Of a stretch of 64,000 bases of DNA, positions 15,229-24,382 are shown piece by piece (position 1 is the first letter of the stretch; every line of letters begins with the position of its first letter). The DNA is from Collinsella sp. AF20-14LB (GTDB lineage: Bacteria; Actinomycetota; Coriobacteriia; Coriobacteriales; Coriobacteriaceae): contig NZ_QRWD01000007.1 in the NCBI RefSeq assembly GCF_003459505.1, positions 62,001-126,000 on the forward strand, read 5' to 3'. A program made the translations under genes and the position numbers. The notes under the pieces were generated by a model. That model was not told where the DNA came from and did no database searches. It saw nothing but the letters and a program-made list of their open reading frames with translations.

Positions 15229-16440
15229 CTACTCACCATCCTTAGCGGCGGCAGCCTGCATGGCCTTGCGGCCGAGCTCGGGCAGGAAGAAAACCGGAAC
15301 TACGGAAAGCAGGAAGCAGAGGCTCTCGAGACCCATGTTCACAGTGTAGTCGGCACCAGCAACGGCAGAGATACCGATGGGCAGGAAATAGCTCATGAGC
15401 AGGGAGATGGTGCCCACGATACCGCCAGCGGAACCGGCATACTTATCACCAATCTCGGGAAGGAGAACGGGCATGGACTGCATAATCGGGCCGTTGATGG
15501 CGGTAAAGAAGCCATTGATGACCAAAATCGTCCACAGAAGGAAGCCGACCGGGGTGTACCACGTCACGAACATCGATATGGCACCGATGAGAGTAGTGAC
15601 GATGAGAAAACCCTTGAACTTTCCAAGCTTATCGCAGAACGCAGGCCCAACGATGCAGCCGAAAAAGCTGCCAACGGTAACAATTGCGGCCATGAAACCA
15701 GCAGTGGCGACGTCTATGCCCTTGCCAAGCTGAAGCGCCTGAGGCAGGAAACCGGCATAGGCAGTGGTAGAGGCAAGTCCAAAACCGACGCCGATGGAGA
15801 TTAGCCACACGCCAGGACTCTTGATAGCAACCTTAAGGTAGTCGAGCACGGGCTCGGGTTCGGGGAGCGATTGCCCCTCGGGAACATCCCGGTCAAGCAC
15901 AATCCAAAGAACCCAGGAGATGGTCATGACGACAGCAGCGACCATATAAGAGTTAAAGACGCTGCCGAACAAGCCAGCACAGATCTGAGCGACAACGATG
16001 GCAACGCACGAAGCCGCGTAGAACAAGCCCATGGCGAAACCAGTCTGTTCACGGAACCAGGTGCCGAGCACCTTGATGAGGTTGGCGTTGAGTGCCGAGA
16101 TTCCCATGCCAATCAGGAACATCGATGCCATCTGCATCGTGAACGAATCGAGCGTAAAGCAACGGAGAAAACCGCCGGCAACCGAAATTGCGGTGCAAAC
16201 CGTGACAACTTTCTTAGAACCGATACGGTCACCAAGGGCACCCAGCGGAATTGAGAAGAAAACGGCGGTAAGCATAGGAACGAGGAACAGCATCGAAAAG
16301 CCGACGGTATCGATATTGAGCATAGGCATGACCTCGACGGCGAGTGCTGAGACCTGGTACTGCATGTAGTTAGCCATAAAGCACAGCAAGCAAACGACTG
16401 AAACAATCGCCCAACGCCATGAAGGAAGCTTCTCTTCCAT
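15229..16440 (-). CDS. MFS transporter, first gene of the amidohydrolase operon
   Basis: 403 residues with about 12 membrane segments and a motif-A loop (GALGDRIGSKK). It is a paralogue of the MFS protein two genes downstream. AAAGGAG is 6 nt from the ATG. It is divergent from a LuxR-type regulator 201 nt away, the common arrangement of MFS-LuxR pairs in Coriobacteriia, so regulation by that protein is likely. Confidence 0.88.
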   Translation of the reverse strand: MEEKLPSWRWAIVSVVCLLCFMANYMQYQVSALAVEVMPMLNIDTVGFSMLFLVPMLTAVFFSIPLGALGDRIGSKKVVTVCTAISVAGGFLRCFTLDSFTMQMASMFLIGMGISALNANLIKVLGTWFREQTGFAMGLFYAASCVAIVVAQICAGLFGSVFNSYMVAAVVMTISWVLWIVLDRDVPEGQSLPEPEPVLDYLKVAIKSPGVWLISIGVGFGLASTTAYAGFLPQALQLGKGIDVATAGFMAAIVTVGSFFGCIVGPAFCDKLGKFKGFLIVTTLIGAISMFVTWYTPVGFLLWTILVINGFFTAINGPIMQSMPVLLPEIGDKYAGSAGGIVGTISLLMSYFLPIGISAVAGADYTVNMGLESLCFLLSVVPVFFLPELGRKAMQAAAAKDGE

Positions 16441-16641
16441 GATGACTCCTTTAATAAGTCGGAATAATCAAACAGCTTGGAGAACCGGGCCCTGGCTCTT
16501 AGGTATTCATATTTTGCGATTGGCCCCTCACCGAAACCATTCGGCTAACGGCTTATCATCATTCGAAAAAAGGAGTAGTATCTCTACGCAAATTAACTAA
16601 AATGCCAGCTAAACCACTACGCAATCTCATCGGAGGTCATC

Positions 16642-17424
16642 TTGAGCTTTTTGTCCGATTCTGAATGGCTCTGCTTAAACGATCTCGTGCTTTCGATTAA
16701 TTCCATCGACAGCGACCGCGAGTTTCGCTCGACCGTCCTCAAAAAGCTGCGTTTTCTCATCCCCTACGAGTCGGCTGCATTTTTCCTGAGCGACCTTTCC
16801 AGGGATCTCGTATCCACCCCGCAAGAATGGAAAACGCGCGTCTTTCTTGACCCTCTTGGCATCGATGTCCCCGCTGGGATGCTCGAGCTCTACACCGAAA
16901 AGTACTGGCAGCAGGACATGATCGTCGCCCACCGCAATCTTACGCGCTCGACGGTGCTGCGCGAGTCCGATCAGCTCAGCCCTGGCGATATCGACAGCAG
17001 TTATATGAAGGATTATCTTGGCGGCCGCCACGTCGTCAACGTCAGTTTCTTTAATGACGAGGGCTTTTTGGGATCGCTCAATCTTAATCGCAAGAAAGAA
17101 GAAGGCGACTTTAGCGATCGTGAAGTTCAAATCCTTGAGCTCATCGAACCGCACCTCACAAACCGACTATCAAAATGGCGTGTACGCGCCGATCGCAGTT
17201 CGTCTGAAATCGTATTTGCTCACGACTACGACGTCTCAGCGCGCGAAATCGATGTGTGTCGTTGCGTGTTATCGGGCATGGACAATGCGGCCATCGCCGA
17301 AGAGCTATCTATCAGCACCGGCACCGTTAAAAAGCATCTGGAGAACATCTTTCGAAAAACACAGGTCAACAGCCGCGTTGGGCTCATGGCGCTCCTTCAG
17401 CAGTACACGGCGCTCAAGCAGTAA
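16642..17424 (+). CDS. LuxR-family transcriptional regulator with GAF-like sensor region
   Basis: 260 residues. Residues 1-180 form a sensor region resembling autoinducer/GAF-type domains (LIPYESAAFFLSD; SLNLNRKKEEGDFSDREVQILELIEPHL). Residues ~195-255 are a LuxR helix-turn-helix: VSAREIDVCRCVLSGMDNAAIAEEL then STGTVKKHLENIFRKT. The start is TTG at 16642, placed 5-6 nt after GGAGG; no ATG is nearby. It is divergent from the MFS/amidohydrolase operon and is probably its regulator. The ligand is unknown. Confidence 0.88.
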   Translation: MSFLSDSEWLCLNDLVLSINSIDSDREFRSTVLKKLRFLIPYESAAFFLSDLSRDLVSTPQEWKTRVFLDPLGIDVPAGMLELYTEKYWQQDMIVAHRNLTRSTVLRESDQLSPGDIDSSYMKDYLGGRHVVNVSFFNDEGFLGSLNLNRKKEEGDFSDREVQILELIEPHLTNRLSKWRVRADRSSSEIVFAHDYDVSAREIDVCRCVLSGMDNAAIAEELSISTGTVKKHLENIFRKTQVNSRVGLMALLQQYTALKQ

Positions 17425-17448
17425 GACCGTTCTCGCCCGCGAACCCGC

Positions 17449-19092
17449 TCACGCCCTATAAAACACGTTGTCGGCAAAGAAGTCGGCCGGCGGCTCCATG
17501 CAGGCAATCTCACCGTCAAACATCATGGCAATGTCATCGGCTACCTGCTCGGCAAAGTCCAAATCGTGCGTGGCCATGATGACGGTGCCGCCAGCCTTCG
17601 CATGGTCACGCAGGGCGCGGGCGATGATGCGGCGACTGAACAGGTCTAGACCCTTGGTGGGCTCATCGAGCAATAGCAGTTCGGGGCCAATTAGCAGCAG
17701 TTTTGCCAATGCAAGCAGTTGACGCTGCCCGCCCGAAAGATCGTACGGATGGCGCCCATCCAGACCCGACAGCCCCAAGCTCGCTGCACGCTCCCGCGCC
17801 AAGTTCTCGTCATATCCGCAGGTCGAGGCCCATTCCATCAGCTCATCGTGAACCGTCTCGGCAACCAGCAATGCTTTGGGGTTCTGAGGCAGCAGCGCCG
17901 CCGAGGCCGCTCCGCGCACCATGCGGCCGCGCTGCAGCTTGGCGGTCTTCGCCAGCACCGAGAGCATCGTCGACTTACCGCATCCGTTGCCGCCCACGAT
18001 CGCATGCACCGCACCGGCCGAAAACGCCACGTCGAGCCCGCGCAGCACCCAGCCGCCCGCGCGATCGTAGCGAAACCAGCTCCCTGCCAGGGTGGTAGCC
18101 GACCCGCCGTGCATTTTTTGGAGTATTCTGCTCCCATCCGTGCGCGGGAAGGCTTCCGAGCCGTTCTCGAGCGACGTTTGCGCCACAAATTCGGACGATT
18201 TGTCCAATTCCGAACTTTTTTTCGCGCTCGATACGTCCCCGGGCGGCTCCAGAGAGCCCAAATTGTCCTCACGCCCGCTGAATACTCCGTTTTTTGCACA
18301 TCGGACGGCACCCCACCCCAACATGTCGTCGGAAAACAACGATTCTCGGCGTCCCAAAGAAGCCATATCCGCCACCTCGCGCACGCGACCGTCCTCAATC
18401 CGGTACGCACACGTCGCATACTCGAGCATTGGGCGCGGTTGATGCGTAGCCACAACAACCGTGCAGCCCAACTCACGGTTCACGCGAAACAGCGCGTGCA
18501 GAAAATTCTTCTCGGCAACGGGATCGAGCTGAGACGTGGGCTCGTCGAGTAGCAGCACACGCGGACGCAGCGCCAGGACGGCGGCAAGCGACAGCAGCTG
18601 CTTGCGGCCGCCCGAAAGCGTGTCAGTATCGCGATGAAGCCAGTCCTCCAGACCAAAGAAATAGCTGGTCTCAGCTACGCGACGGCGCATCTCATCACGT
18701 GCTAGCCCCAAGTTTTCCAGGCCAAACGCCATCTCGTGCCACACGGTTTCGCACACGATCTGGTTCTCGGGATCCTGGAACACATAGCCCACGCGCTCCG
18801 CCGATGCCCGCACGTCCATGTCGGCAACGTTCTCGCCCAGCACGCGCGCATCACCAGTGCGCTCGCCCGCCGGCGCGATCTCGGGCTTGAGCAGCGACAG
18901 CAGCGTCGACTTGCCCGAACCGGTACCGCCAACAAGCAGCGCAAATGCACCTTGGGGAACACGCCAATCAAGCCCCTCGAGCACCGGTGCCTCGGCCCCG
19001 GGATAGGCAAAACTAAGGCCCTGCACCTCAATCGCCGGAATATCCGGGCCGCACGCCGCGCCCGACACCGGGCCCCTATCCAACCGAGCCAT
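17449..19092 (-). CDS. ecfA: ECF transporter double ATPase (EcfA1-EcfA2 fused)
   Basis: 547 residues with two ABC ATPase domains in one chain. Domain 1 (about 20-245) has Walker A GGTGSGKST, Q-loop FQDPENQIV, signature LSGGRKQ and Walker B LLLDEP. Domain 2 (about 335-545) has GGNGCGKST, LSGGQRQ and LLLDEP. The ~90-residue joint between them is Ser/Glu/Lys-rich and probably unstructured. FQDPENQI is characteristic of EcfA. Its ATG shares one base with the ecfT stop. Fused EcfA removes the need for two genes; S components elsewhere (for example 11039-11737) may share the module. Confidence 0.93.
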   Translation of the reverse strand: MARLDRGPVSGAACGPDIPAIEVQGLSFAYPGAEAPVLEGLDWRVPQGAFALLVGGTGSGKSTLLSLLKPEIAPAGERTGDARVLGENVADMDVRASAERVGYVFQDPENQIVCETVWHEMAFGLENLGLARDEMRRRVAETSYFFGLEDWLHRDTDTLSGGRKQLLSLAAVLALRPRVLLLDEPTSQLDPVAEKNFLHALFRVNRELGCTVVVATHQPRPMLEYATCAYRIEDGRVREVADMASLGRRESLFSDDMLGWGAVRCAKNGVFSGREDNLGSLEPPGDVSSAKKSSELDKSSEFVAQTSLENGSEAFPRTDGSRILQKMHGGSATTLAGSWFRYDRAGGWVLRGLDVAFSAGAVHAIVGGNGCGKSTMLSVLAKTAKLQRGRMVRGAASAALLPQNPKALLVAETVHDELMEWASTCGYDENLARERAASLGLSGLDGRHPYDLSGGQRQLLALAKLLLIGPELLLLDEPTKGLDLFSRRIIARALRDHAKAGGTVIMATHDLDFAEQVADDIAMMFDGEIACMEPPADFFADNVFYRA

Positions 19093-19985
19093 CAGCCAAA
19101 CCTCTTCTCATCAATCGCGTGCAACGCGCAAGGCAGCATCATCCAGGCAGCGTACACGACATAGCCCAGCCACGGCGCCGGAACCGAGAGCTGCGGATAA
19201 AACGAATACTGCGTCGTCGCGGTCCACGCCACCGCCACCGCGACAGCACCAAACAGTGCGAGCCCGGCCAGCGCGGCAACGTCGCTGCGCCCCAGTCGAT
19301 ACCGCGCATACGTCGTACGACGCGTCGCGGCACCCCACCCGCGCGAGCGCATCGCGTCCGCGCGCTCCAGCGAATCTTCCATGCCCCAGCCCATCAACAC
19401 GCTCGACGCCCGCAGGCGCGAGCGTACGGGGTCGGCCGGCGCGCTGCCCGGCACATCAATCGCATCCTGCACCGCCAGCACCGTACGACCGCGGCGCAAA
19501 AACTGCGGGATAAGCCTCATGCACATCGAGATCATGAGCGCAATCACCGGTGCGGCATTGCCCAGCAGCGCGAGCACCTTGTCGTATTCGAGCATCGACG
19601 CCGCCGCCTCAAACCACAGCACGCTCGCCACAAACAGCCCGCCCATGCACAGGCCGTATACCATGCTCTCCAGATACACCGCGCGCATGCCAATACGGAA
19701 CAGCTCCGTCGAGCCCGAGGCGCTAAACAGCGGATTGAGCACCGCGACGATCAAAATCACCGGCAGCTGCCAGCGGAGCGCGCCCAGCGTGCGGGCAGCC
19801 CCACGCGTCGCAAATCCATACGCCAGCCCGCCCGCAAGTGACAGCGCAATCAGTACCGGCTGCATCGAGAACATAGTGAGCCCCAGCGTCAGCACTATAT
19901 AGAGTGCCGGCACAGCCGGATGCGACATCGAGAATGCCGCGACGGGCTCGCCGCCAAACTCCTCTCGTATGTTGTCCACGGGCAC
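19092..19985 (-). CDS. ecfT: ECF transporter transmembrane subunit T
   Basis: About 297 residues. Several hydrophobic segments are followed by the coupling helix with ADAMRSRGWG, the Ala-Arg-Gly motif by which EcfT contacts the ATPases. Family members couple ATP hydrolysis to S-component toppling. The frame extends upstream to 20150, but that stretch is Arg/Cys-rich, lacks the family pattern and covers the glmU promoter area. A GTG at 19985 lies 7 nt from a GAGGG site and is preferred; an ATG before SHPAVPALY is another option. It overlaps ecfA by one base. Confidence 0.85.
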   Translation of the reverse strand: MPVDNIREEFGGEPVAAFSMSHPAVPALYIVLTLGLTMFSMQPVLIALSLAGGLAYGFATRGAARTLGALRWQLPVILIVAVLNPLFSASGSTELFRIGMRAVYLESMVYGLCMGGLFVASVLWFEAAASMLEYDKVLALLGNAAPVIALMISMCMRLIPQFLRRGRTVLAVQDAIDVPGSAPADPVRSRLRASSVLMGWGMEDSLERADAMRSRGWGAATRRTTYARYRLGRSDVAALAGLALFGAVAVAVAWTATTQYSFYPQLSVPAPWLGYVVYAAWMMLPCALHAIDEKRFG

Positions 19986-20178
19986 CCCCGTTCCCTCGCT
20001 CAAACAACAGCTCCGCAGCACCGCCAACGCCGCACGCACGCAGTGCAAACGCCACGCCGGCGGTGCAAGCCTCAACCGCCGCAAACCAATCGTTACGCGC
20101 TCGTCATATGCCTGCGGTATCATATTGCGCCGTGTATCGTTTCCAAACACACGTCTCTATAACGTAACAGGAGATCAC

Positions 20179-21591
20179 ATGGACGCAACCGCAATTATCC
20201 TCGCTGCCGGCGAGGGCACCCGCATGAAGTCGAACCACTGCAAGGTTTCGCACAAGATCCTGGGTAAGCCCATGGTCCAGTGGATCGTCGACGCTACCAT
20301 CAAGGCCGGCTGCAGCCGCGTCGTGGTTGTCATCGGCAGCCACGCCGACGAGATGCGCGCCCTCATCGACGGCGCCTACGCCAACAGCGCCACCAAGGTC
20401 GAGTGCGTCGAGCAGACCGAGCGTCTGGGCACCGGTCACGCCGTGAAGGTCGCGCTCGAGGCCTGCGGCATCGCCGAGGGTCCGGTCGTCGTGCTCAACG
20501 GCGACCTGCCGCTCATCACCGCCGACACCGTCGCCAAGTTCGCGCAGACCGTCGCCACCGGCGAGCTCGCCTGCACCGTCATGACCATGACCCCGCCCGA
20601 TCCTTTCGGCTACGGCCGCATCAAGCTGGGCGCCGATGGTCAGATCGAGCGCATCATCGAGCAGAAGGACTGCACGCCCGAGCAGGCCGCCACGCTGCTG
20701 GAGTGCAACGCCGGCTGCTACGCCTTCGACGGCGCGCAGCTCGCCGCCCACATTGACGAGATCGGCAACGACAACGCGCAGGCCGAGTACTACCTGCCCG
20801 ACATGCTCGAGATCCTCAAAGGCCATGGCCAGGCGGTCTCCATCTTCCACTGCGACGACTACCGCGATGGCCTGGGCGTCAACAGCCGCATCCAGCTCGC
20901 GCAGCTCACTGCCATCGCTCGCGACCGCATCAACGAGCACTGGATGGCCGAGGGCGTCACCTTCATCGACCCCACGCAGGCCTGGATCGGCCCCGACGCC
21001 GTCATCGGCCGCGACACCGTCGTGTGGCCGCAGACGCACCTGATCGGCCACGTCACCGTGGGCGAGGAATGCCAGCTCGGCCCCAACAGCCGTCTCACCG
21101 ACACCACCGTCGGCAGCGGCTGCGCCATCGATGAGACCATCGCCATCGAGGCCGTCATCGAGAACGGCGTCGACTGCGGCCCGCGCGCCTACCTGCGCCC
21201 GGGCACCCACATGCTCGACGGCTCCAAGGCCGGCACGCACGTGGAGATCAAGAAGTCCACGATCGGCGAGGGCTCCAAGGTGCCGCACCTGTCCTACATC
21301 GGCGACACCACCATGGGCTCCGGCGTCAACGTGGGCGCGGGCTCCATCACCTGCAACTACGATGGCGTGCACAAGCACAAGACCGTCATCGGCAAGGACG
21401 CCTTCATTGGCTCCGACACCATGATGGTCGCGCCCGCCCAGATCGGCGACGGTGCACTCGTGGCCGCCGGCTCCGTCATCACCGAGCCGGTCCCGGCCGA
21501 CGCACTTGGTCTGGGCCGCGCCCGTCAGGTAAATATTGAGGGCTGGGCCGCCGATTACCGCCGCCGCCTGCACGAGGACGACGAGGTTTAA
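20179..21591 (+). CDS. glmU: Bifunctional N-acetylglucosamine-1-phosphate uridyltransferase / glucosamine-1-phosphate acetyltransferase
   Basis: 470 residues, usual for GlmU, which makes UDP-GlcNAc for peptidoglycan. The uridyltransferase half begins IILAAGEGTRMKS and has NGDLPLI and GNDNAQAEYYLPD. The C-terminal left-handed beta helix carries YLRPG, GSKAGTHVEIKKS and NVGAGSITCNYDG with the catalytic His region. The ATG at 20179 has AGGAGA 5 nt upstream; the longer upstream frame is antisense to the ecfT leader and is rejected. A terminator follows, and prs comes 190 nt later. Confidence 0.97.
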   Translation: MDATAIILAAGEGTRMKSNHCKVSHKILGKPMVQWIVDATIKAGCSRVVVVIGSHADEMRALIDGAYANSATKVECVEQTERLGTGHAVKVALEACGIAEGPVVVLNGDLPLITADTVAKFAQTVATGELACTVMTMTPPDPFGYGRIKLGADGQIERIIEQKDCTPEQAATLLECNAGCYAFDGAQLAAHIDEIGNDNAQAEYYLPDMLEILKGHGQAVSIFHCDDYRDGLGVNSRIQLAQLTAIARDRINEHWMAEGVTFIDPTQAWIGPDAVIGRDTVVWPQTHLIGHVTVGEECQLGPNSRLTDTTVGSGCAIDETIAIEAVIENGVDCGPRAYLRPGTHMLDGSKAGTHVEIKKSTIGEGSKVPHLSYIGDTTMGSGVNVGAGSITCNYDGVHKHKTVIGKDAFIGSDTMMVAPAQIGDGALVAAGSVITEPVPADALGLGRARQVNIEGWAADYRRRLHEDDEV

Positions 21592-21606
21592 CGTTTTACC
21601 AAGCAC

Positions 21607-21640
21607 AAAAGGAGCTGCTCCATGGGGGCGGCTCCTTTTT
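21607..21640 (+). terminator. glmU terminator
   Basis: AAAAGGAGC...GCTCCTTTT stem with an inner GC-rich extension and a run of five T. It lies 15 nt after the glmU stop. Confidence 0.88.
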
Positions 21641-21781
21641 CTATCGTGACCTGCGCAACCGGATGAGTGGTCGGTTCGTGTCCGTTGACGGTAAAGACGT
21701 TATCAAGACCCGATAAGCCCCGTCGCGCGGTTACAATGCAACAAGGCATCTATATGGCATTCGATATAAAGGAGAAGGGTA

Positions 21782-22768
21782 ATGCCGATTAATGATCCCG
21801 AGAAGTCGGAGAATATGCGCAAGTCCATCCGCGTGTATTCCGGTTCCTCCAACCGTCCCCTCGCTCAGAAGATTGCTGAGTACCTTGGGGTCGAGCTTTC
21901 GGGCCTTACGCTAAAGCAGTTCGCCAATGGTGAGATTTACGCCCGCTACGACGAGACCGTCCGCGGCGCCGACGTCTTCCTGATTCAGTCCGTGGCCGGC
22001 GGCAACGTCAACGACATGCTCATGGAGCTGCTCATCGCCACCGACGCTGCCAAGCGCGCATCCGCCCGCTCCATCACCGCCGTTATCACCCACTACGGCT
22101 ATGCCCGCCAGGACCGCAAGGCCGGCCCGCGCGAGCCCATCACCGCCCGCCTCGTCGCCAACCTGCTCGAGCGTGCCGGCGTCAACCGCATCATCACCCT
22201 CGACCTGCACCAGGGCCAGATCCAGGGCTTCTTCGATATCCCGGTTAACCACCTGTCCGCACTGCCGCTGTTTGGCCAGTACTACAACGCCATGAACTTC
22301 GACACCGACAACCTGGTTGTCGTCTCCCCCGACGTGGGTCGCGCCAAGGCCGCCAAGAAGCTGTCCGATATGCTCGGCTGCGACCTGGCCATTGCCCACA
22401 AGGGTCGTCCGCGCCACAACGCCGCCGAGGTCATGGGCATCATCGGTGACATCAAGGGCAAGACCTGCATCATCAACGACGACATGATCGACACCGCTGG
22501 CACCCTGTGCGCCAACGTCAAGGAGCTCAAGGCTATGGGCGCTGGCGACATCTACGTCTGCGCCACCCACGGCATCTTCTCCGGTCCGGCCATCGAGCGC
22601 CTGAACGATGCCCCCATCGTCGAGTGCGTCGTCACCGACGCCATCCCCGTCGAGGTCGGCGGCAAGATCAAGACCATCTCGGTCGCCGAGGAGTTCGCTC
22701 AGGCCATCTCCGCCGTTTACCACGAGGAGCCCGTCTCCACGCTCGTCGGCGGCGACTTCGCGCTGTAG
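21782..22768 (+). CDS. prs: Ribose-phosphate pyrophosphokinase
   Basis: 328 residues. It makes PRPP from ribose-5-phosphate and ATP, feeding the purine and pyrimidine genes elsewhere in the window (purF uses PRPP). Motifs: FANGEIYARYDETVRGADVF (ATP), HYGYARQDRK, DLHQGQIQGFF (metal), SPDVGRAKAA, and the PRPP loop CIINDDMIDTAGTL. AAGGAGAAGG precedes the ATG. glmU and prs adjacency is common in Gram-positive bacteria. Confidence 0.97.
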   Translation: MPINDPEKSENMRKSIRVYSGSSNRPLAQKIAEYLGVELSGLTLKQFANGEIYARYDETVRGADVFLIQSVAGGNVNDMLMELLIATDAAKRASARSITAVITHYGYARQDRKAGPREPITARLVANLLERAGVNRIITLDLHQGQIQGFFDIPVNHLSALPLFGQYYNAMNFDTDNLVVVSPDVGRAKAAKKLSDMLGCDLAIAHKGRPRHNAAEVMGIIGDIKGKTCIINDDMIDTAGTLCANVKELKAMGAGDIYVCATHGIFSGPAIERLNDAPIVECVVTDAIPVEVGGKIKTISVAEEFAQAISAVYHEEPVSTLVGGDFAL

Positions 22769-22801
22769 CCTGCCACGCATCGCATCATCTTTGATGCTTT
22801 T

Positions 22802-22834
22802 AAAGGGTCGGAAGCTCGCTTCCGACCCTTTTTC
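22802..22834 (+). terminator. prs terminator
   Basis: A 13-bp perfect stem (AAAGGGTCGGAAG and complement) with a 4-nt loop ends in five T. It lies 34 nt after the prs stop. Confidence 0.92.
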
Positions 22835-22854
22835 TATCCCTCGCCAACCTTCCC

Positions 22855-23058
22855 TGGACAATTAGTTCAAATTTGTATTTTCTTGGGCGCCCACATGGAC
22901 CACTTGATGCGCCAAAGGTTCACCTGCCGGCATAATCTCGGCCAATCTCTCCTCTTATGGACGTCTTCACTATGCCATTCACTCTATTTTGCCCACCGAA
23001 CCCTTCGACAATGGCGGAACGCTTCAGTCGTCTTATACAAATCTGAACTAACTGTCCA
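22855..23058. repeat. 204-bp inverted-repeat-bounded element, left copy
   Basis: The ends TGGACAATTAGTTCAAATTT... and its near-complement at 23033-23058 form 26-bp terminal inverted repeats with a few mismatches. It is the same length (204 bp) as the copy at 24383-24586. Interiors are only weakly alike (both contain ATCTCGG...CCAATC near the same place). The remaining 23059-23221 holds the promoter area of the following gene and nothing else recognisable. Confidence 0.85.
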
Positions 23059-23221
23059 ACACCTATCTCGATCCATGCCTCCAAGGTCAAACAAGCGCCC
23101 TGAGCCCCGCTTTTCAAGGCCCCCCGCACGATCTGCTACCGTCTGCGGCGCACGACGCCCCTTTGAGCGAAAAGAACGCCACGGCTGCATCATTTCGCCG
23201 ACGGCTTAGTACTTTATAGCT

Positions 23222-24349
23222 ATGACCACTGTGATCTCACATTTCTCCGCCCTTCGCGCAATTCGCCGCGCTCGACGGGCGTACTCTGCGCTTCCTTGGA
23301 GCATCATCGATGACAGGCAACAGGCCCAAGCCCTTGCAAGTTGTGTTCCCAACAAGGACGCCATAGACTTTGTAGCTCTTGCGATGCTTGACGCCTGGAG
23401 TGAAGACGACTCCGAGCGCCTAGATCTCCTTGTTGCCGGCGGCAACAACAGACGGCCCGACGGACGTCTTCTCCAGCACAGCATCACCGCCCCGCTTCCC
23501 GCGGAAGCAATCATGCACATCGAAGCTGACATCTACGCAACGTCTCCCGCCATGACAGCCATGTTGTGCTCTAGGAATGAGCCTGTAGCCAAAGTCCTAA
23601 TGCTTCTCATGGAGCTGTTGGGGTCCTACTCCCTTCCGCCCGAGATAACCTACCCCATCGCCCACGACGACACGTGGCCCAAGGCCGGTAGCTCCGAAGC
23701 GATGGAAGATCTTGATTGTCATGGCGGCCAGCCGGCACCCGGAAAGCAAGACGAAACCCGCTACGAACAGGCGCACTACAAATGCGAGCCTGCCACAACC
23801 ATAAATGAGCTCGAGGCAGTCGCACAGTTTGCCAAAAGTAGCTCCTACGCCTCGTTTCGCACGGCCGTCAGACTCGCCCGAGCAGGATCCGCATCCCCAG
23901 CGGAGTCCTTAATGTTCGCCGTCCTGGGCGCGCCCATGCGCTTTGGCGGATTCGGATGTTGCAGCCTGCCCATGGGAGGCCTGCTACTCAACCATCGAAT
24001 CGACTTCGATACTCTTGCGGTCAACATGTCCTCGGGCATCCCCTATGCCATCTGCGACCTATATTGCCCGGCAGCCGGAGTCGACAACGAATACAACGGA
24101 ATTGGGCATGAGCTTCAAAATGCTCGCATCCACGATGGCAATCGAAATAATGGACTCAAGGCAATGGGCATCCACGTCCTGGTTATCAATCGCGACCAAA
24201 TGAAAGACCTTGTTGCGCTCGAAGCCTTCGCACAAATGATGCATCGACTCGCTGGGGTTCGGTTCCGCTATCGCATCAAGGGTTATCGCAAACGTCAAGC
24301 CGCATGGCTCAACGCCCTTCGGGCCGGAATCGGCCTCGCGCCGGTCTAG
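23222..24349 (+). CDS. AbiEi/DUF559-like protein with a putative PD-(D/E)XK nuclease-fold C-terminus
   Basis: 375 residues, not a housekeeping protein. The middle (about 85-130) reads like the 'ATSP' segment of AbiEi-type antitoxin/DUF559 proteins. Around residue 225 SPAESLMFAVLG matches the 'SPLES' segment of that family. Near residue 278, CDLYCPAAGVDNEYNG then DGNRNNGLKAMGIHVLVINRDQM follows the Vsr/DUF559 pattern (D...E.x.G...D..R...L...G..V), though the usual Lys after Glu is Asn. No good ribosome site precedes the ATG; TACTTTATAGCT just upstream could be a -10 for a leaderless mRNA. It is bracketed by two 204-bp repeat elements, suggesting an acquired or mobile gene. Confidence 0.65.
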   Translation: MTTVISHFSALRAIRRARRAYSALPWSIIDDRQQAQALASCVPNKDAIDFVALAMLDAWSEDDSERLDLLVAGGNNRRPDGRLLQHSITAPLPAEAIMHIEADIYATSPAMTAMLCSRNEPVAKVLMLLMELLGSYSLPPEITYPIAHDDTWPKAGSSEAMEDLDCHGGQPAPGKQDETRYEQAHYKCEPATTINELEAVAQFAKSSSYASFRTAVRLARAGSASPAESLMFAVLGAPMRFGGFGCCSLPMGGLLLNHRIDFDTLAVNMSSGIPYAICDLYCPAAGVDNEYNGIGHELQNARIHDGNRNNGLKAMGIHVLVINRDQMKDLVALEAFAQMMHRLAGVRFRYRIKGYRKRQAAWLNALRAGIGLAPV

Positions 24350-24382
24350 AAAGCGTATCTCGACAACATCGCCGAGCAAGGC

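Noticed and set aside
20104..21606. 500-codon minus-strand frame opposite glmU
   Set aside because: Antisense of an unmistakable glmU; Gly/Ala/Val/Asp-rich without motifs.
22920..23193. Small minus-strand frames within the left 204-bp element
   Set aside because: They read through the terminal repeat and share only the repeat-encoded residues with frames in the right copy.
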